This document shows, piece after piece, positions 45,776 to 54,504 of a stretch of 64,000 nt of DNA. The position numbers and the translations under genes are program-made. The DNA is from Nostoc sp. ATCC 43529 (GTDB lineage Bacteria > Cyanobacteriota > Cyanobacteriia > Cyanobacteriales > Nostocaceae), in assembly GCA_003326205.1 (NCBI GenBank), contig LWTK01000042.1, forward strand, positions 1 to 64,000, written 5' to 3'. The first letter of the stretch is position 1, and the number at the start of each line of letters is the position of its first letter. The notes below the pieces were generated by a model that did not search any database, had not been told where the DNA came from, and saw only the letters and a list, made by a program, of their open reading frames with translations.

Positions 45776-46438
45776 ATGAAGAAATTACTTGCAGGAATCT
45801 CAGCATTAGGTTTATCGATTACTTCTCCAGGTATTGCCAATGCACAGGAGTTTACTAATTTTGAGCATCAAGATAATAAATATTACTATGAAACACTAAA
45901 TTCTCAAGGTCTTGCTTACTATAGATATAAAGTTCCTGCCTATACTTTTGGGATTTTTACACTCAAAAATCACAGTCGCAGTTCAAATGTCGATATTTAC
46001 GTGCATGACTATTCTGGAGACTGGAAGCTATTGGTTAAAGGAAACAACCAGGGGACGGAAACAGAGTTAGTTGTCACGCCAATGTTTTCGGAAGATAAAT
46101 ATGCGTATATCACGATAGTTAATGATGGTTCACAACCATCTGAATATCATTTGTATGCAAATTATGTCAGTCCTGCTAATAGGTTTGCTATTGCATTGGC
46201 TGAAACTTCTTTAATATGTAGTCTTGAAAAAGAAAATATTCCCAATGAAACATCTTCTAGAGTAGTTACAGGGCTTTCTTCAATACTTCAAGGCAATAAT
46301 TTGGCGGGTGTAACTCAAGACCTTTTAATTAATGAATTCACCAACGCAATGAGGAATCAATTTGGTTATGGATGTACGGGTGATTTTGTAGTCAATTGGG
46401 GAGTTTCGATGTTCAGAGGTGTTTACAGAAACTATTAG
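45776..46438 (+). CDS. Hypothetical secreted protein, 220 residues
   Basis: The ATG at 45776 follows AGAGGAAATAACAAA and gives a perfect signal peptide (MKKLLAGISALGLSITSPGI then ANAQEF). The mature part is beta-rich: YRYKVPAYTFGIFTLKNHSR, VDIYVHDYSGDWKLLVKGNN, similar in look to bacterial pre-peptidase C-terminal or PPC-like beta sandwiches. The C-terminal 60 residues have two Cys. Frame opens at 45704, but the inner start is better. It could be cotranscribed with the 95-residue gene 202 bp upstream. Confidence 0.65.
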   Translation: MKKLLAGISALGLSITSPGIANAQEFTNFEHQDNKYYYETLNSQGLAYYRYKVPAYTFGIFTLKNHSRSSNVDIYVHDYSGDWKLLVKGNNQGTETELVVTPMFSEDKYAYITIVNDGSQPSEYHLYANYVSPANRFAIALAETSLICSLEKENIPNETSSRVVTGLSSILQGNNLAGVTQDLLINEFTNAMRNQFGYGCTGDFVVNWGVSMFRGVYRNY

Positions 46439-46805
46439 TTATTTGCAGTCACTGAATCTTGTCTTCGCGCTAATGTGCAAAACTATCTACATCCAGTACC
46501 ACAAAGCGCGATCGCCACATACCAGATATAGTAATAAATTATTAAAGTAAGGTTGGTACTGTCCACCAACCTTACTACTACTCCTTAATAAGCTGTCCCA
46601 GTTTTAGAAATTCTCCGATGTTCCATAGATTCTATAATATCAAGTTCGGGTGATTACTTATAATAAAATCTATCAATGTAGGTTGGGTTGAACGGCAGTG
46701 AAACCCAACATGAATAAGGATAAAATGTTGGGTTTCGTTCCTCAACCCAACCTACAGATATTATAAGTGTTTAACCGAACCTGATATAATTTCCACCTAC
46801 AAGTA
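46439..46805. other. Intergenic region with repeats
   Basis: Between convergent genes. Holds a HIP1-like site and the GTAGGTTGGGTT inverted repeat (46677-46756). No gene seen. Confidence 0.5.
46677..46756. repeat. Nostoc-type 80-bp inverted repeat (TGTAGGTTGGGTTGA...)
   Basis: Arms TGTAGGTTGGGTTGA and its complement at the right end, with inner arms GAAACCCAACAT and ATGTTGGGTTTC. This MITE-like repeat is frequent in Nostocales intergenic DNA. Confidence 0.8.
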
Positions 46806-47498
46806 CTAGTATCCAGGCCGCACATTACAATTAGGATCGTAGTATGAATGGTTGAGACACCAGAAATTAGGCTCTTCGTCTTGTTTAGAGCCACCATTGC
46901 CACTGAAGAACGATCTTAAAAGTAACTCTCCCATAAACAAACCTGCTTCTACTTGCTTTTGTCTAAGTGCCTGTTGCTCTTTGATATAAGCTTGTTTTTC
47001 TTCTGGAGACAAACTCTCAAAATACTGTCTTCTTCTTTCAGCTTCCTGAATTTGCTTTTCTGTAGCTGCTTTACGAGCTGCATCGAGTTCTGCTTGTTGT
47101 CTTTTCCTTTCTTCCTCACGTGCTTGACGTTCTTGTATTGCTTGCTCCTGTTGTTTTCGTTGCAGTTCACGCTGCTCTATATTATGTCGTGTTTCATCTA
47201 TTTGCTCAACAGTCTTTCGGATCTCATCAAACAATCCGGCAACTATGGTGTTGTTTGGGTTTTGATGATAGTCTAATTTTTGAGTTGATAAATCTGCATT
47301 CGCTTCTTTGGATGCAGCCATGACAGGATTTATATTTGCTAGGACAATTACCACAAGTGCGATTTGGGAAAATTTTTTATTCATAGCTCTAAATGGAATG
47401 AATGAAGATTGTGATTGTTGAGAGGCTAATACAGGACTTGCAGTATTCAGTATGAGTCCGGATAAGGTCGCACTGAAAAATGGTCTTGCGTTTTTCAC
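46806..47498 (-). CDS. Hypothetical exported coiled-coil protein, 230 residues
   Basis: Two starts are possible. GTG at 47498 gives a signal-like MKNARPFFSATLSGLILNTA; ATG at 47384 gives MNKKFSQIALVVIVLANINP then VMAASKE, a classical signal peptide and 192 residues. The mature part has a 70-residue, Glu/Arg/Gln-rich coiled coil (IEQRELQRKQQEQAIQERQA) and a C-terminal Cys pair (FWCLNHSYYDPNCNVRPG). Not recognised. Site E lies about 50 bases upstream of the GTG start, in the same strand, which fits the earlier start or a leader. Confidence 0.6.
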   Translation of the reverse strand: MKNARPFFSATLSGLILNTASPVLASQQSQSSFIPFRAMNKKFSQIALVVIVLANINPVMAASKEANADLSTQKLDYHQNPNNTIVAGLFDEIRKTVEQIDETRHNIEQRELQRKQQEQAIQERQAREEERKRQQAELDAARKAATEKQIQEAERRRQYFESLSPEEKQAYIKEQQALRQKQVEAGLFMGELLLRSFFSGNGGSKQDEEPNFWCLNHSYYDPNCNVRPGY

Positions 47499-47551
47499 GG
47501 TAATTAACGACTACGGTAATTAACGACTGTAGTTTGTCAATCTATAAATAG

Positions 47552-47582
47552 TTTCTACTGAAAAGTCGTGAATTTACGCAAA
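47552..47582 (-). promoter_or_regulatory. TTTGCGTAA-N18-GAAA site E (minus strand)
   Basis: Reading the minus strand, TTTGCGTAA (47582-47574) then 18 bases, then GAAA (47555-47552), 53 bases before the GTG start of the coiled-coil protein. Same spacing as sites A to D, in the opposite direction. Confidence 0.55.
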
Positions 47583-47647
47583 TTATTCAAAAAGTTTTAG
47601 TGTGCGATTCTTGACGTAATACCTTGCTTGGAGAAAAAATTCGGTAG

Positions 47648-47678
47648 TTTGCGTAATTTATTAGATTTGACTGCGAAA
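47648..47678 (+). promoter_or_regulatory. TTTGCGTAA-N18-GAAA site C
   Basis: TTTGCGTAA at 47648-47656 and GAAA at 47675-47678, 52 bases before the RTX-type gene. Almost identical to site B over the whole 31 bases. Confidence 0.6.
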
Positions 47679-47730
47679 TACCTACTAGAGTTATCACGTT
47701 TACCGATATTAAAGACACACACTGAAAATC

Positions 47731-49782
47731 ATGGAAATTATTACAGGTAGCGGCAACGACACTGTTATCAGACCAGTTTTTGTCAACGGCACAGTATTTC
47801 GTAGCAACGACACCATCATAACTGGTGCAGGCAACGACACCATTAACCCAGGACTGGGTAAGTATGAGTATGTTGATGGTGGTGAAGGCTTTGACCACCT
47901 GATTTTGGATTACTCCGTTGGTGATACAGGCGGGGGTATGGATTTTTATAGCAACTACGCCAGTTCAGGCACAGGCTCTGCTTATCGATCTAGCGGTGTT
48001 CCAAACACCCTAGATTTAGATGATCTCCAATTCCAAAATATTGAGAAGTTCACCATCACAGGTACTAGCAAAAATGACACCATCACAACTTACTTTGGAA
48101 ACAACGTGATTAACGCAGGTGCTGGTAATGACAGTGTTACTGCTGTTGCTGGCACTTTAGATGGTGGTTCAGGCTTAGACTACCTTACTCTTGATCTCTC
48201 CACACAAACATCTAACCTAAATCTTTCTAATCTCGCAAATATCAATGTTTCTGGTGTTGTCACTGCGATCAATTTTGAGGGATTTTCGATTACTACTGGC
48301 AGTGGTAACGACATTGTTACTCATACTGGAATTGTTAACGGTGCTGTTCTGCGGACTAATGACTTAATCATCACTGGTGCTGGCAACGACACCATTAACG
48401 CAGGACTGGGTGGTGGAAGTATCAATGATGGTGATACCGTCTATGGTGGTGATGGTATTGACCGTCTGATTGTGGACTATTCCGTTGGTGATACGGGCAC
48501 TGGTATGCGTTTTGTTGGTAGTAGCACTTACGGCTTTGCCATACGAGAAGTCAGCAGCACCAACAGCACTCGCTTGGATTTGATTGGTTTCCAAGACATT
48601 GAGGAGTTCACTGTCATAGGTACTAGCAAAGATGACACCATCAATACTGTTGCTGGAAACGACATTATCAATACTGGTGCTGGAAACGACACTATCAATA
48701 CTGCCGCAGGAAATGACATTATCAATGGCGGTGCGGGAAACGACACCATTGATGGGGGTGCTGGCAATGATCGGATGACTGGCGGCACTGGCAACGACAC
48801 CTACATTGTTGACAGTACCGGAGATATCGTCACCGAAACATCAACACTCAGCACCGAAATTGACACGGTTCAAGCCTCCATTACTTACACCCTGGGAGCA
48901 AACCTAGAAAACTTGATTCTTACAGGTTTTGGAGCAATTAATGGGACTGGGAATAGCCTGAACAATAACCTGACTGGCAACCGGGGTGACAATATTTTGA
49001 ACGGGGGTATAGGTAATGACACCCTTGATGGCGACACAGGTAATGACACCCTTGATGGCGGCGCAGGTAATGACACCCTGATTGCCAGTTCAGGCAATGA
49101 TGTGATGAGGGGTGGCAGTGGTAACGACACTTACATTGTCAGTGGTTTAAATGATGACATTATTATCGAGAATGCAGGCGAAGGAATTGATACCGTTCAA
49201 GCCCCCTATACTTCTGCCCAGGGATACACTTTGGGTGCTAACATAGAAAACCTGATTTTGATAACAGGAGGAACTAATGGGACTGGCAACTCCCTCGACA
49301 ACATTCTGACGGGTAACACAAGCAATAATATTCTCAGTGGAGAAGGTGGCAAGGATACCCTGATTGGGGGAAGTGGTAATGATACTCTGATTGGGGGGGC
49401 TGGTGATGACATCCTAACCGGTGGTAGTGGCAGCGATTTCTTCCTTTACAACACCAATGCTGCCTTTAACAGTACAGCGATCGCCATTGATCGGATTACA
49501 GATTTCCAAAAAGCGAGTGATAAAATCATCCTAGATAAAACCACATTTACAGCCTTACAAAGCTCGGCTGGTAATGGATTTAGCCTGAATAATGAATTTG
49601 CGATCGTTACTAGTGACGCTGCTGCGGCAATCAGTGGAGCCAAAATTGTTTACAACCAAAGCAGAGGGGCACTCTTCTACAATCAAAATGGACTTGTGGC
49701 TGGCTTCGGAACTGGAGCAGAGTTTGCCAATCTCACCAGCAACCTGTCCTTGACTGCATCAGACTTTGTAATCCAAACTTGA
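47731..49782 (+). CDS. RTX-type calcium-binding repeat protein
   Basis: 683 residues, nearly all RTX nonapeptide repeats (GGAGNDTIDG-type), each binding calcium in the beta-roll after export. Examples: NDIINGGAGNDTIDGGAGND, DTLDGGAGNDTLIASSGNDV. The C-terminal 140 residues (FFLYNTNAAFNSTAIAIDRI, TDFQKASDKIILDKTTF) are the usual type I secretion end. The protein starts in repeats (MEIITGSGNDTV) without an N-terminal domain; an in-frame stop 7 codons upstream rules out a longer start. It may be a complete small form or N-terminally shortened. Site C upstream suggests regulation with the caspase locus. Confidence 0.85.
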   Translation: MEIITGSGNDTVIRPVFVNGTVFRSNDTIITGAGNDTINPGLGKYEYVDGGEGFDHLILDYSVGDTGGGMDFYSNYASSGTGSAYRSSGVPNTLDLDDLQFQNIEKFTITGTSKNDTITTYFGNNVINAGAGNDSVTAVAGTLDGGSGLDYLTLDLSTQTSNLNLSNLANINVSGVVTAINFEGFSITTGSGNDIVTHTGIVNGAVLRTNDLIITGAGNDTINAGLGGGSINDGDTVYGGDGIDRLIVDYSVGDTGTGMRFVGSSTYGFAIREVSSTNSTRLDLIGFQDIEEFTVIGTSKDDTINTVAGNDIINTGAGNDTINTAAGNDIINGGAGNDTIDGGAGNDRMTGGTGNDTYIVDSTGDIVTETSTLSTEIDTVQASITYTLGANLENLILTGFGAINGTGNSLNNNLTGNRGDNILNGGIGNDTLDGDTGNDTLDGGAGNDTLIASSGNDVMRGGSGNDTYIVSGLNDDIIIENAGEGIDTVQAPYTSAQGYTLGANIENLILITGGTNGTGNSLDNILTGNTSNNILSGEGGKDTLIGGSGNDTLIGGAGDDILTGGSGSDFFLYNTNAAFNSTAIAIDRITDFQKASDKIILDKTTFTALQSSAGNGFSLNNEFAIVTSDAAAAISGAKIVYNQSRGALFYNQNGLVAGFGTGAEFANLTSNLSLTASDFVIQT

Positions 49783-49830
49783 TGAGGATTTAGAAAGTCT
49801 TTCTAGCAAACTGCTAACTTTCTCTACCAG

Positions 49831-49866
49831 ACGCAAGCGTAGGCGCAGCCCGCCGTAGGCATCGCA
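49831..49866. repeat. Palindromic REP-like repeat
   Basis: ACGCAAGCGTAGGCGCAGCC then CGCCGTAGGCATCGC, of the same family as the repeat inside the transglycosylase gene. Confidence 0.7.
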
Positions 49867-50077
49867 GATGTCGTGCCATGTTAACCATCCTCGTCATCGT
49901 ACCTGGATGCTAACTTGAGTATGACAGCGATCACCTAACTTCTTGTCAATAAACATAACTTTATGTGACTTTTTTGTGCTTTATTGACAATTTGGGTATG
50001 AAACAGCAGTCAATAAGACTGCTGATTGATTTACTAATTTCCCAACTTTTGATAAGTGTTTGTAACCCAGTTTTACA

Positions 50078-50111
50078 TAAACTGATAGTAGAATAAATTA
50101 CTATCAGTTTA
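50078..50111 (-). terminator. Rho-independent terminator of the 124-residue gene
   Basis: 12-13 bp stem, TAAACTGATAGTA with TACTATCAGTTTA, and a short A/T loop. It lies 8-41 bases past the stop of the minus-strand gene; the flanks are T/A-rich. Confidence 0.6.
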
Positions 50112-50118
50112 TATTTTA

Positions 50119-50493
50119 TTATGCTGACTGTTTAATCTGGGTTAAGGCTATTAACATTTCTTCTCGGTTGAGATGTCGTTTCTTACCTGTTTTGGATTCT
50201 TGGATAGCGTAACTCCATTTTATTCCAGCTTGTGAGCATCTTTTTCTTAAGTGTTGAACAGTCATGTGTTTGGTTGTAGATACTTGATTTTTGTTTTTGT
50301 TAGATATCTGAGTTTTGGATTTTTCGGTTAAGCTCTCGGTTTGAATTACACTGTGTTTTGTAGATGTAGTGCAGTTACAGTGTTTTTCAAAAGCGATAGA
50401 TATATCTAGCAAGAATTGGAAAATAAAGAGAGTAGAAAATCCGTAAATAATAACGTAGAGAAGTCCTGTTAGGATATACTGTGCTAATTCCAT
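50119..50493 (-). CDS. Hypothetical membrane-anchored protein, 124 residues
   Basis: One N-terminal membrane span (YILTGLLYVIIYGFSTLFIF, about 6-25) and a basic C-terminal domain (KHMTVQHLRKRCSQAGIKWS, KTGKKRHLNREEMLIALTQI) that may bind DNA or RNA. A middle Ser/Thr/Lys linker joins them. Not recognised. Followed by a terminator. Confidence 0.6.
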   Translation of the reverse strand: MELAQYILTGLLYVIIYGFSTLFIFQFLLDISIAFEKHCNCTTSTKHSVIQTESLTEKSKTQISNKNKNQVSTTKHMTVQHLRKRCSQAGIKWSYAIQESKTGKKRHLNREEMLIALTQIKQSA

Positions 50494-50885
50494 TATTTTA
50501 ACTCCTGTTGATATAACTAGTAACTGGCTATTTTATGAAGTGATTTGCCAGATTTCTATTTATATCAAGGCGTTAGCCTGTGTGATTTCAACTTTGAGTT
50601 TACCGCAACGGCAAGGTTATGGTTGAAAAGGTGGTAAAGTGAAAGTTGAAATAATATACTACTCTATTGGCTTTGATGTTATCTCAAGACCAGAAATCTT
50701 GAATATTGGTCAGTGAATTTGAAGTATTTAAGTGGTCTGTAGTAGATTGTCTGGAGTCTTGATAACTTTCCCGTTAACCAAAGGTTCAGCATCAAGCTAA
50801 GTTTTGATACTTTGTGTATCAAACTGATGCAGGAATAATGATAGGATAACTTTTGAGTTTGGTTTGGTTAGATGAACAGGTTCAT
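50494..50885. other. Intergenic region with a long stem-loop
   Basis: Holds the 68-base stem-loop at 50585-50652; no gene seen. Confidence 0.5.
50585..50652. repeat. Long stem-loop (11 bp + 6 bp stems)
   Basis: Outer arms ATTTCAACTTT (50585-50595) and AAAGTTGAAAT (50642-50652), a 3 x 3 internal loop, then TTTACC (50599-50604) with GGTAAA (50633-50638) around a 28-base apex. It is not a known repeat to me. It may act as RNA or as a plasmid DNA site. Confidence 0.55.
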
Positions 50886-51335
50886 CTATATGTGCTTAAT
50901 AACTGTTCTGATATTATCTACTAACTGTAATATCATACCCAAAATAGCTTTCCAGCCAAGTATTATCCCCCAAAAACCGCTACCAAATAGACCAAATACT
51001 GACTTGAGGAAGATAACTCCCCTGTAATTTATCTCGATATTTGATTCAGCTTTGGCATAGATAAAACCATCCCCAATTTTATTTTCCAACTTCCTCATTT
51101 TTCGTTCTTCTTCTCTATCTCTTCTTTCTTCTTGTACCTTCCAACCCCAAGGGGCAAATCCCAAAATAATCGAAATTGGAAGATAGAATGGCCAACTATA
51201 TATATAGCCAAGGGAAGCATAGATGATAAAAAAGGTTAGCCCCAAACCAGTGCGCCAAACTAAACACCAGAGGATAAACAAACTGTTGATAATAGCGTTA
51301 CGGATAACTATACTTCGGTTTTTGTTATATGACAT
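50886..51335 (-). CDS. Hypothetical membrane protein, 149 residues
   Basis: About three or four membrane segments (AIINSLFILWCLVWRTGLGL, YIYSWPFYLPISIILGFAPW, SVFGLFGSGFWGIILGWKAI) and a charged loop in the middle (QEERRDREEERKMRKLENKI). Unknown family. The loop is probably cytoplasmic. Alone in its transcription unit. Confidence 0.6.
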   Translation of the reverse strand: MSYNKNRSIVIRNAIINSLFILWCLVWRTGLGLTFFIIYASLGYIYSWPFYLPISIILGFAPWGWKVQEERRDREEERKMRKLENKIGDGFIYAKAESNIEINYRGVIFLKSVFGLFGSGFWGIILGWKAILGMILQLVDNIRTVIKHI

Positions 51336-51768
51336 TTTAAGGCTGCTCCCGATGCCTAATATTTAAGTTTTTATTTAGGGTGATTGCATCCCTTCAGATT
51401 AAACTTAAACTTAGCAGTAGTTTGAATTATCATATTGATAGTTGAAAATAGAAACTACCTAATCAATTGCAATTACCTATTTAGCCACACTAAATAAGGT
51501 TAAATATACCAACCTATTGTAACGATGTTTGTACCTAGCCCGACATAGTTACTGTTGCTTTCATTGATATCTACAATTTCATCGATTATATCTTCACGGA
51601 GTTTAAATTCAGGCAAAGTTTTGATGATTTTTTGAAGAAGTTTAAAATTGAGCTATAGTTTTAAAAAAAATAAAAATGATTAAGATTTGACCCTTAACCA
51701 TTTGATGATATTTTTGTAAAATGATGGGATATACCTGTGTTTGATTCACATGCTTGGGGCGTATGCCA
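51336..51768. other. Intergenic region without recognisable features
   Basis: A/T-rich 433-bp stretch between two minus-strand genes. I see no gene, no strong palindrome and no repeat. Confidence 0.5.
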
Positions 51769-52371
51769 TTAGTTGTGGTTTTTCTTGTTGCGAGACTTAC
51801 TACCTGATTGCACCTTAAACCGCACCTGCTTCCCGATAGTTACCTCGGCAACATTGCTAATATCTTTACCAGATTTATAGGCTTCAATAATTGCCTTGTT
51901 ATTAGCTTGGTACTTAATAACTCTAAATTCATCAGGAAAATCTTCATCATCTAATTCTACTAGTAAGTTAGCGACTTTTGGTGGGTTATCCCTGATTTCA
52001 ATTACCCTTTCCTTACCGATGTTTTTGTCATTGATTAATCCAATCTCGTGTAGGTGGATGAGGGTGCGCTTGATTTGTTCAAGTTGAGTTTTGCGACGTG
52101 AAATTACCCGATCGTGGAGTTCAGCTACTCGCGCTTTTCTTTCCTCCCAGGTTTCAAGGTCAAGATTTAACTGGTCTACTACCCAGGCGATCGCATCGAT
52201 TTTGGTTTCGATACCATCCTGAATAGTCATAAGTTCTTGTACGAGTTGTTCTACCTTACCCTCTTCTTTTAACTCGCTTGCTTCTTCTATCTGTGACCAA
52301 AGTTTAGCAGCATCTAGGCTTAATTCTTTGAGAGTGAGTTGGTTGATTTCGCGTTCAATTGCTTGAGTCAT
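51769..52371 (-). CDS. Siphovirus Gp157-like protein
   Basis: 200 residues, soluble. An N-terminal coiled coil (LTLKELSLDAAKLWSQIEEA and VEQLVQELMTIQDGIETKID), then ARVAELHDRVISRRKTQLEQ and IRDNPPKVANLLVELDDEDF, and a final VIKYQANNKAIIEAYKSGKD. This matches the layout of the Gp157 family of siphoviruses (linked to phage resistance in streptococci). The family is often carried on phages and plasmids beside recombination genes. Here it stands in a row of plasmid-type genes. Confidence 0.75.
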   Translation of the reverse strand: MTQAIEREINQLTLKELSLDAAKLWSQIEEASELKEEGKVEQLVQELMTIQDGIETKIDAIAWVVDQLNLDLETWEERKARVAELHDRVISRRKTQLEQIKRTLIHLHEIGLINDKNIGKERVIEIRDNPPKVANLLVELDDEDFPDEFRVIKYQANNKAIIEAYKSGKDISNVAEVTIGKQVRFKVQSGSKSRNKKNHN

Positions 52372-52458
52372 AATTTACTTCTTATATGAAAAACGAGTAG
52401 CAAGTAACTGCTACTCGTTGTTGACTAAAAAGAGTTGATGCTTGAAGGGAGATTGAAT

Positions 52459-52626
52459 TTAGTATCCGTACCGCAAGTGATAGTAGTCTGATTTCTCTTG
52501 TGCTAATTCTGCTTCATAGTTGTAGTAATCTGCCTCGCTTATGAAGGTGCTTGTTTGTTGAATTTGCTGTGCAGATTTTACTAATTGTTTGTTAGCTTTT
52601 GGGTTATAACTCGTAGTAGTTTTCAT
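52459..52626 (-). CDS. Small hypothetical protein, 55 residues
   Basis: ATG at 52626; reads MKTTTSYNPKANKQLVKSAQ, QIQQTSTFISEADYYNYEAE, LAQEKSDYYHLRYGY. Amphipathic and rich in Tyr, with a normal composition. It directly follows a 9-bp hairpin (52633-52659) and lies in the gap between the Gp157-like and 179-residue genes, in the same direction. No family recognised. Confidence 0.5.
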   Translation of the reverse strand: MKTTTSYNPKANKQLVKSAQQIQQTSTFISEADYYNYEAELAQEKSDYYHLRYGY

Positions 52627-52632
52627 GTCTAT

Positions 52633-52659
52633 ACAACTTCAATTTTTCAATGAAGTTGT
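52633..52659. promoter_or_regulatory. Hairpin upstream of the 55-residue gene
   Basis: Arms ACAACTTCA and TGAAGTTGT with a 9-base A/T loop. In an RNA of the minus strand it would end 6 bases before the start codon and could cover the ribosome site; no good ribosome site is seen otherwise. Confidence 0.4.
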
Positions 52660-52860
52660 TGCGTCAGCAAATGTTGTGATGTTGACTTATAAAGAGAATA
52701 TTTCTCTTTTACCTTATTAATATACTTAATGAGAGTTATCATACCAGATAGATTTAGTTCTCATGGATGTGGCTAAGAGCGATGTAGAGTAACCTCTGCT
52801 CCTGCGTTCGCCCCTTTGATGAATTTGCTTGAATTTGACGCGATATTATTGTGATTATAT

Positions 52861-53400
52861 TTACGCAGAAAGTTTTCCGGAAAAATTCGCCTGTGACATA
52901 ACTTGTGTGCGTATTGAATTAGCAGCCTTCTCTGCAATTTCTTCTCTATCAGCATCAGTAAGAACTACTGCAAGTAGCGATTTGAGAGCTTCGCGGTTAG
53001 ATATAAACTCTTCACCGTATAAATCATCTTGCAACAAAGTAGCTTCCAAGTGAGGTATTAACTCAGGCGTAGGAGATAGCAACCGCTCTTTAATGCGTGT
53101 CCTTGCAGTCTCTGTTGCAGAAGTTGTACCTATACCTAAATCCCATGTTTCAATTATTAGCCTGACTTCGCGGTTGAGAGATACACGCAGCGTTGATAGG
53201 CGACCAAATAAAGGAAGGTTGAGCATTAAAGGTGGTAATGCATTACCCCAATCCAAACCAGCGCCAATAGTGCAATTTGCTTCATCTTCGATGCAAACAG
53301 CCTCTTCGAGCCATCCTTCACCAAAAAGTAAATCTATAGCTTCTTGGGTTGTTATTGACTCGTTTGCCTCAGAATTATCCTTTTGCTGTTGATGATTCAT
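52861..53400 (-). CDS. Hypothetical protein, 179 residues
   Basis: Not recognised. An acidic N-terminal part (TTQEAIDLLFGEGWLEEAVC), a central IGAGLDWGNALPPLMLNLPL, and a helical C-terminus (EALKSLLAVVLTDADREEIA). No signal, no membrane segment. 21 bp downstream of the GNAT gene in the same direction. Confidence 0.55.
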   Translation of the reverse strand: MNHQQQKDNSEANESITTQEAIDLLFGEGWLEEAVCIEDEANCTIGAGLDWGNALPPLMLNLPLFGRLSTLRVSLNREVRLIIETWDLGIGTTSATETARTRIKERLLSPTPELIPHLEATLLQDDLYGEEFISNREALKSLLAVVLTDADREEIAEKAANSIRTQVMSQANFSGKLSA

Positions 53401-53421
53401 AAATTTTTACCCGCTCGAACT

Positions 53422-53970
53422 TTATCTTCGTCTCAATACACCATACTCAAAATAGACTAAATTATCATATTCTTCTTCCGAACCGCAGTTCAACATGTTT
53501 TGTTTTTCGTAAAATCCTTCAGACCTTGGTAAGGAATGCAACCCAATTCTACCTTCATACCCTAACTCAACACTTCTAATTCTTGCGAAATTTAATAGTG
53601 CTTGACCAACACCTTTGAATTGAGGCGGACGCTGAATTTCCATTCGGTTAGTAGGGGCAGTGGCAATACCATCAACATAAACTAGCCTCTTACCAACATT
53701 TAACCGAGAACCGTGCATTTGTGTTTCTATTATCATTAATCCTTGAGTTTTGTTTTCGCACTCAATTGCGTAACCTTCAAGATTTTCTTGATTGTCAATA
53801 TATCTTAATTTGAAGATCCAATCCCAGTATTTATCTTCTTGACTAAATAACCTTAAGCTTTCTACCCAATAATTGACATAATCATCAACATGTCTTTGGA
53901 CTAAATCTACCAAATAGGCTTCAACAGATGTATTGTCAACACCTCTTTTTAACTCGATTTTTCGCTGCAC
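53422..53970 (-). CDS. GNAT-family acetyltransferase-like protein
   Basis: 182 residues. The central part has the GNAT acetyl-CoA loop with PQFKGVGQALLNFARIRSVE (R/Q-x-x-G-x-G/A pattern) and the following strand-helix GYEGRIGLHSLPRSEGFYEK. An N-terminal 70-residue helical extension is not typical. Substrate unknown. 27 bp downstream of the 168-residue gene; a toxin-antitoxin role is possible but not shown. Confidence 0.75.
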   Translation of the reverse strand: MQRKIELKRGVDNTSVEAYLVDLVQRHVDDYVNYWVESLRLFSQEDKYWDWIFKLRYIDNQENLEGYAIECENKTQGLMIIETQMHGSRLNVGKRLVYVDGIATAPTNRMEIQRPPQFKGVGQALLNFARIRSVELGYEGRIGLHSLPRSEGFYEKQNMLNCGSEEEYDNLVYFEYGVLRRR

Positions 53971-53997
53971 CTAAAGCTCCTAATTGTTAACTGATTA

Positions 53998-54504
53998 TTA
54001 AAGCTTGTGACTGCTATTTGACTGGTAGATAAAAGAGTAAAGTCTAATGCGTATATCAATAGCTTTATGCCAACCAGCAAGCACAGCATCATCTGAAATG
54101 TCTCCAAGAACTACCAAACCATCTTCTTTATCCATATAGTAAGGTAAAGGTTCAGCGCTCAACCAACCATAAACAATGGCTTCTTTGTCTCGCTCAAAAA
54201 TTAAAACTTCTAAACTTTGCTCATATGTTGAATAGTAGTAAGGTAAATAGCAGGCTGGATACTCTCTTAGAGATTCACGATTAACTGTGTATGATTGCCA
54301 ACGCAGTTGCTCTCCCTTGATTTCTTTATGATTAGCTTCTAGCCAATCATAGAGCTTTTTAGCTTGCCGCAATGCGTGGTCTTTTCCTTTAAAAACAATG
54401 CTGGGAAGAAAAATATCGCCGTCAAAATGCACTGCAACTTCAAATAAATCTTCATCTTCTGCTTCTGTTACCTCAATGATTCCAGCCTTATATAGTTCGG
54501 TCAT
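53998..54504 (-). CDS. Hypothetical protein, 168 residues
   Basis: Not recognised. Acidic, soluble (MTELYKAGIIEVTEAEDEDL, HFDGDIFLPSIVFKGKDHAL). It precedes the GNAT gene and may be transcribed with it and the 179-residue gene. Confidence 0.5.
   Translation of the reverse strand: MTELYKAGIIEVTEAEDEDLFEVAVHFDGDIFLPSIVFKGKDHALRQAKKLYDWLEANHKEIKGEQLRWQSYTVNRESLREYPACYLPYYYSTYEQSLEVLIFERDKEAIVYGWLSAEPLPYYMDKEDGLVVLGDISDDAVLAGWHKAIDIRIRLYSFIYQSNSSHKL

Larger units (their letters stand above)
49783..50118. other. Intergenic region with repeats
   Basis: Palindromic repeat at 49831-49866 and a terminator for the next gene (50078-50111). No gene. Confidence 0.5.

Noticed and set aside
48364-49643. 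Several minus-strand frames rich in Pro, Ser and Leu (MSLPAPPSRVSLP-type)
   Set aside because: These are antisense readings of the RTX nonapeptide repeats.
52861-54504. Toxin-antitoxin operon (GNAT and neighbours)
   Set aside because: The GNAT gene has a neighbour on each side, but neither looks like a DUF1778-type antitoxin and sizes are unusual; only same-direction grouping supports it.
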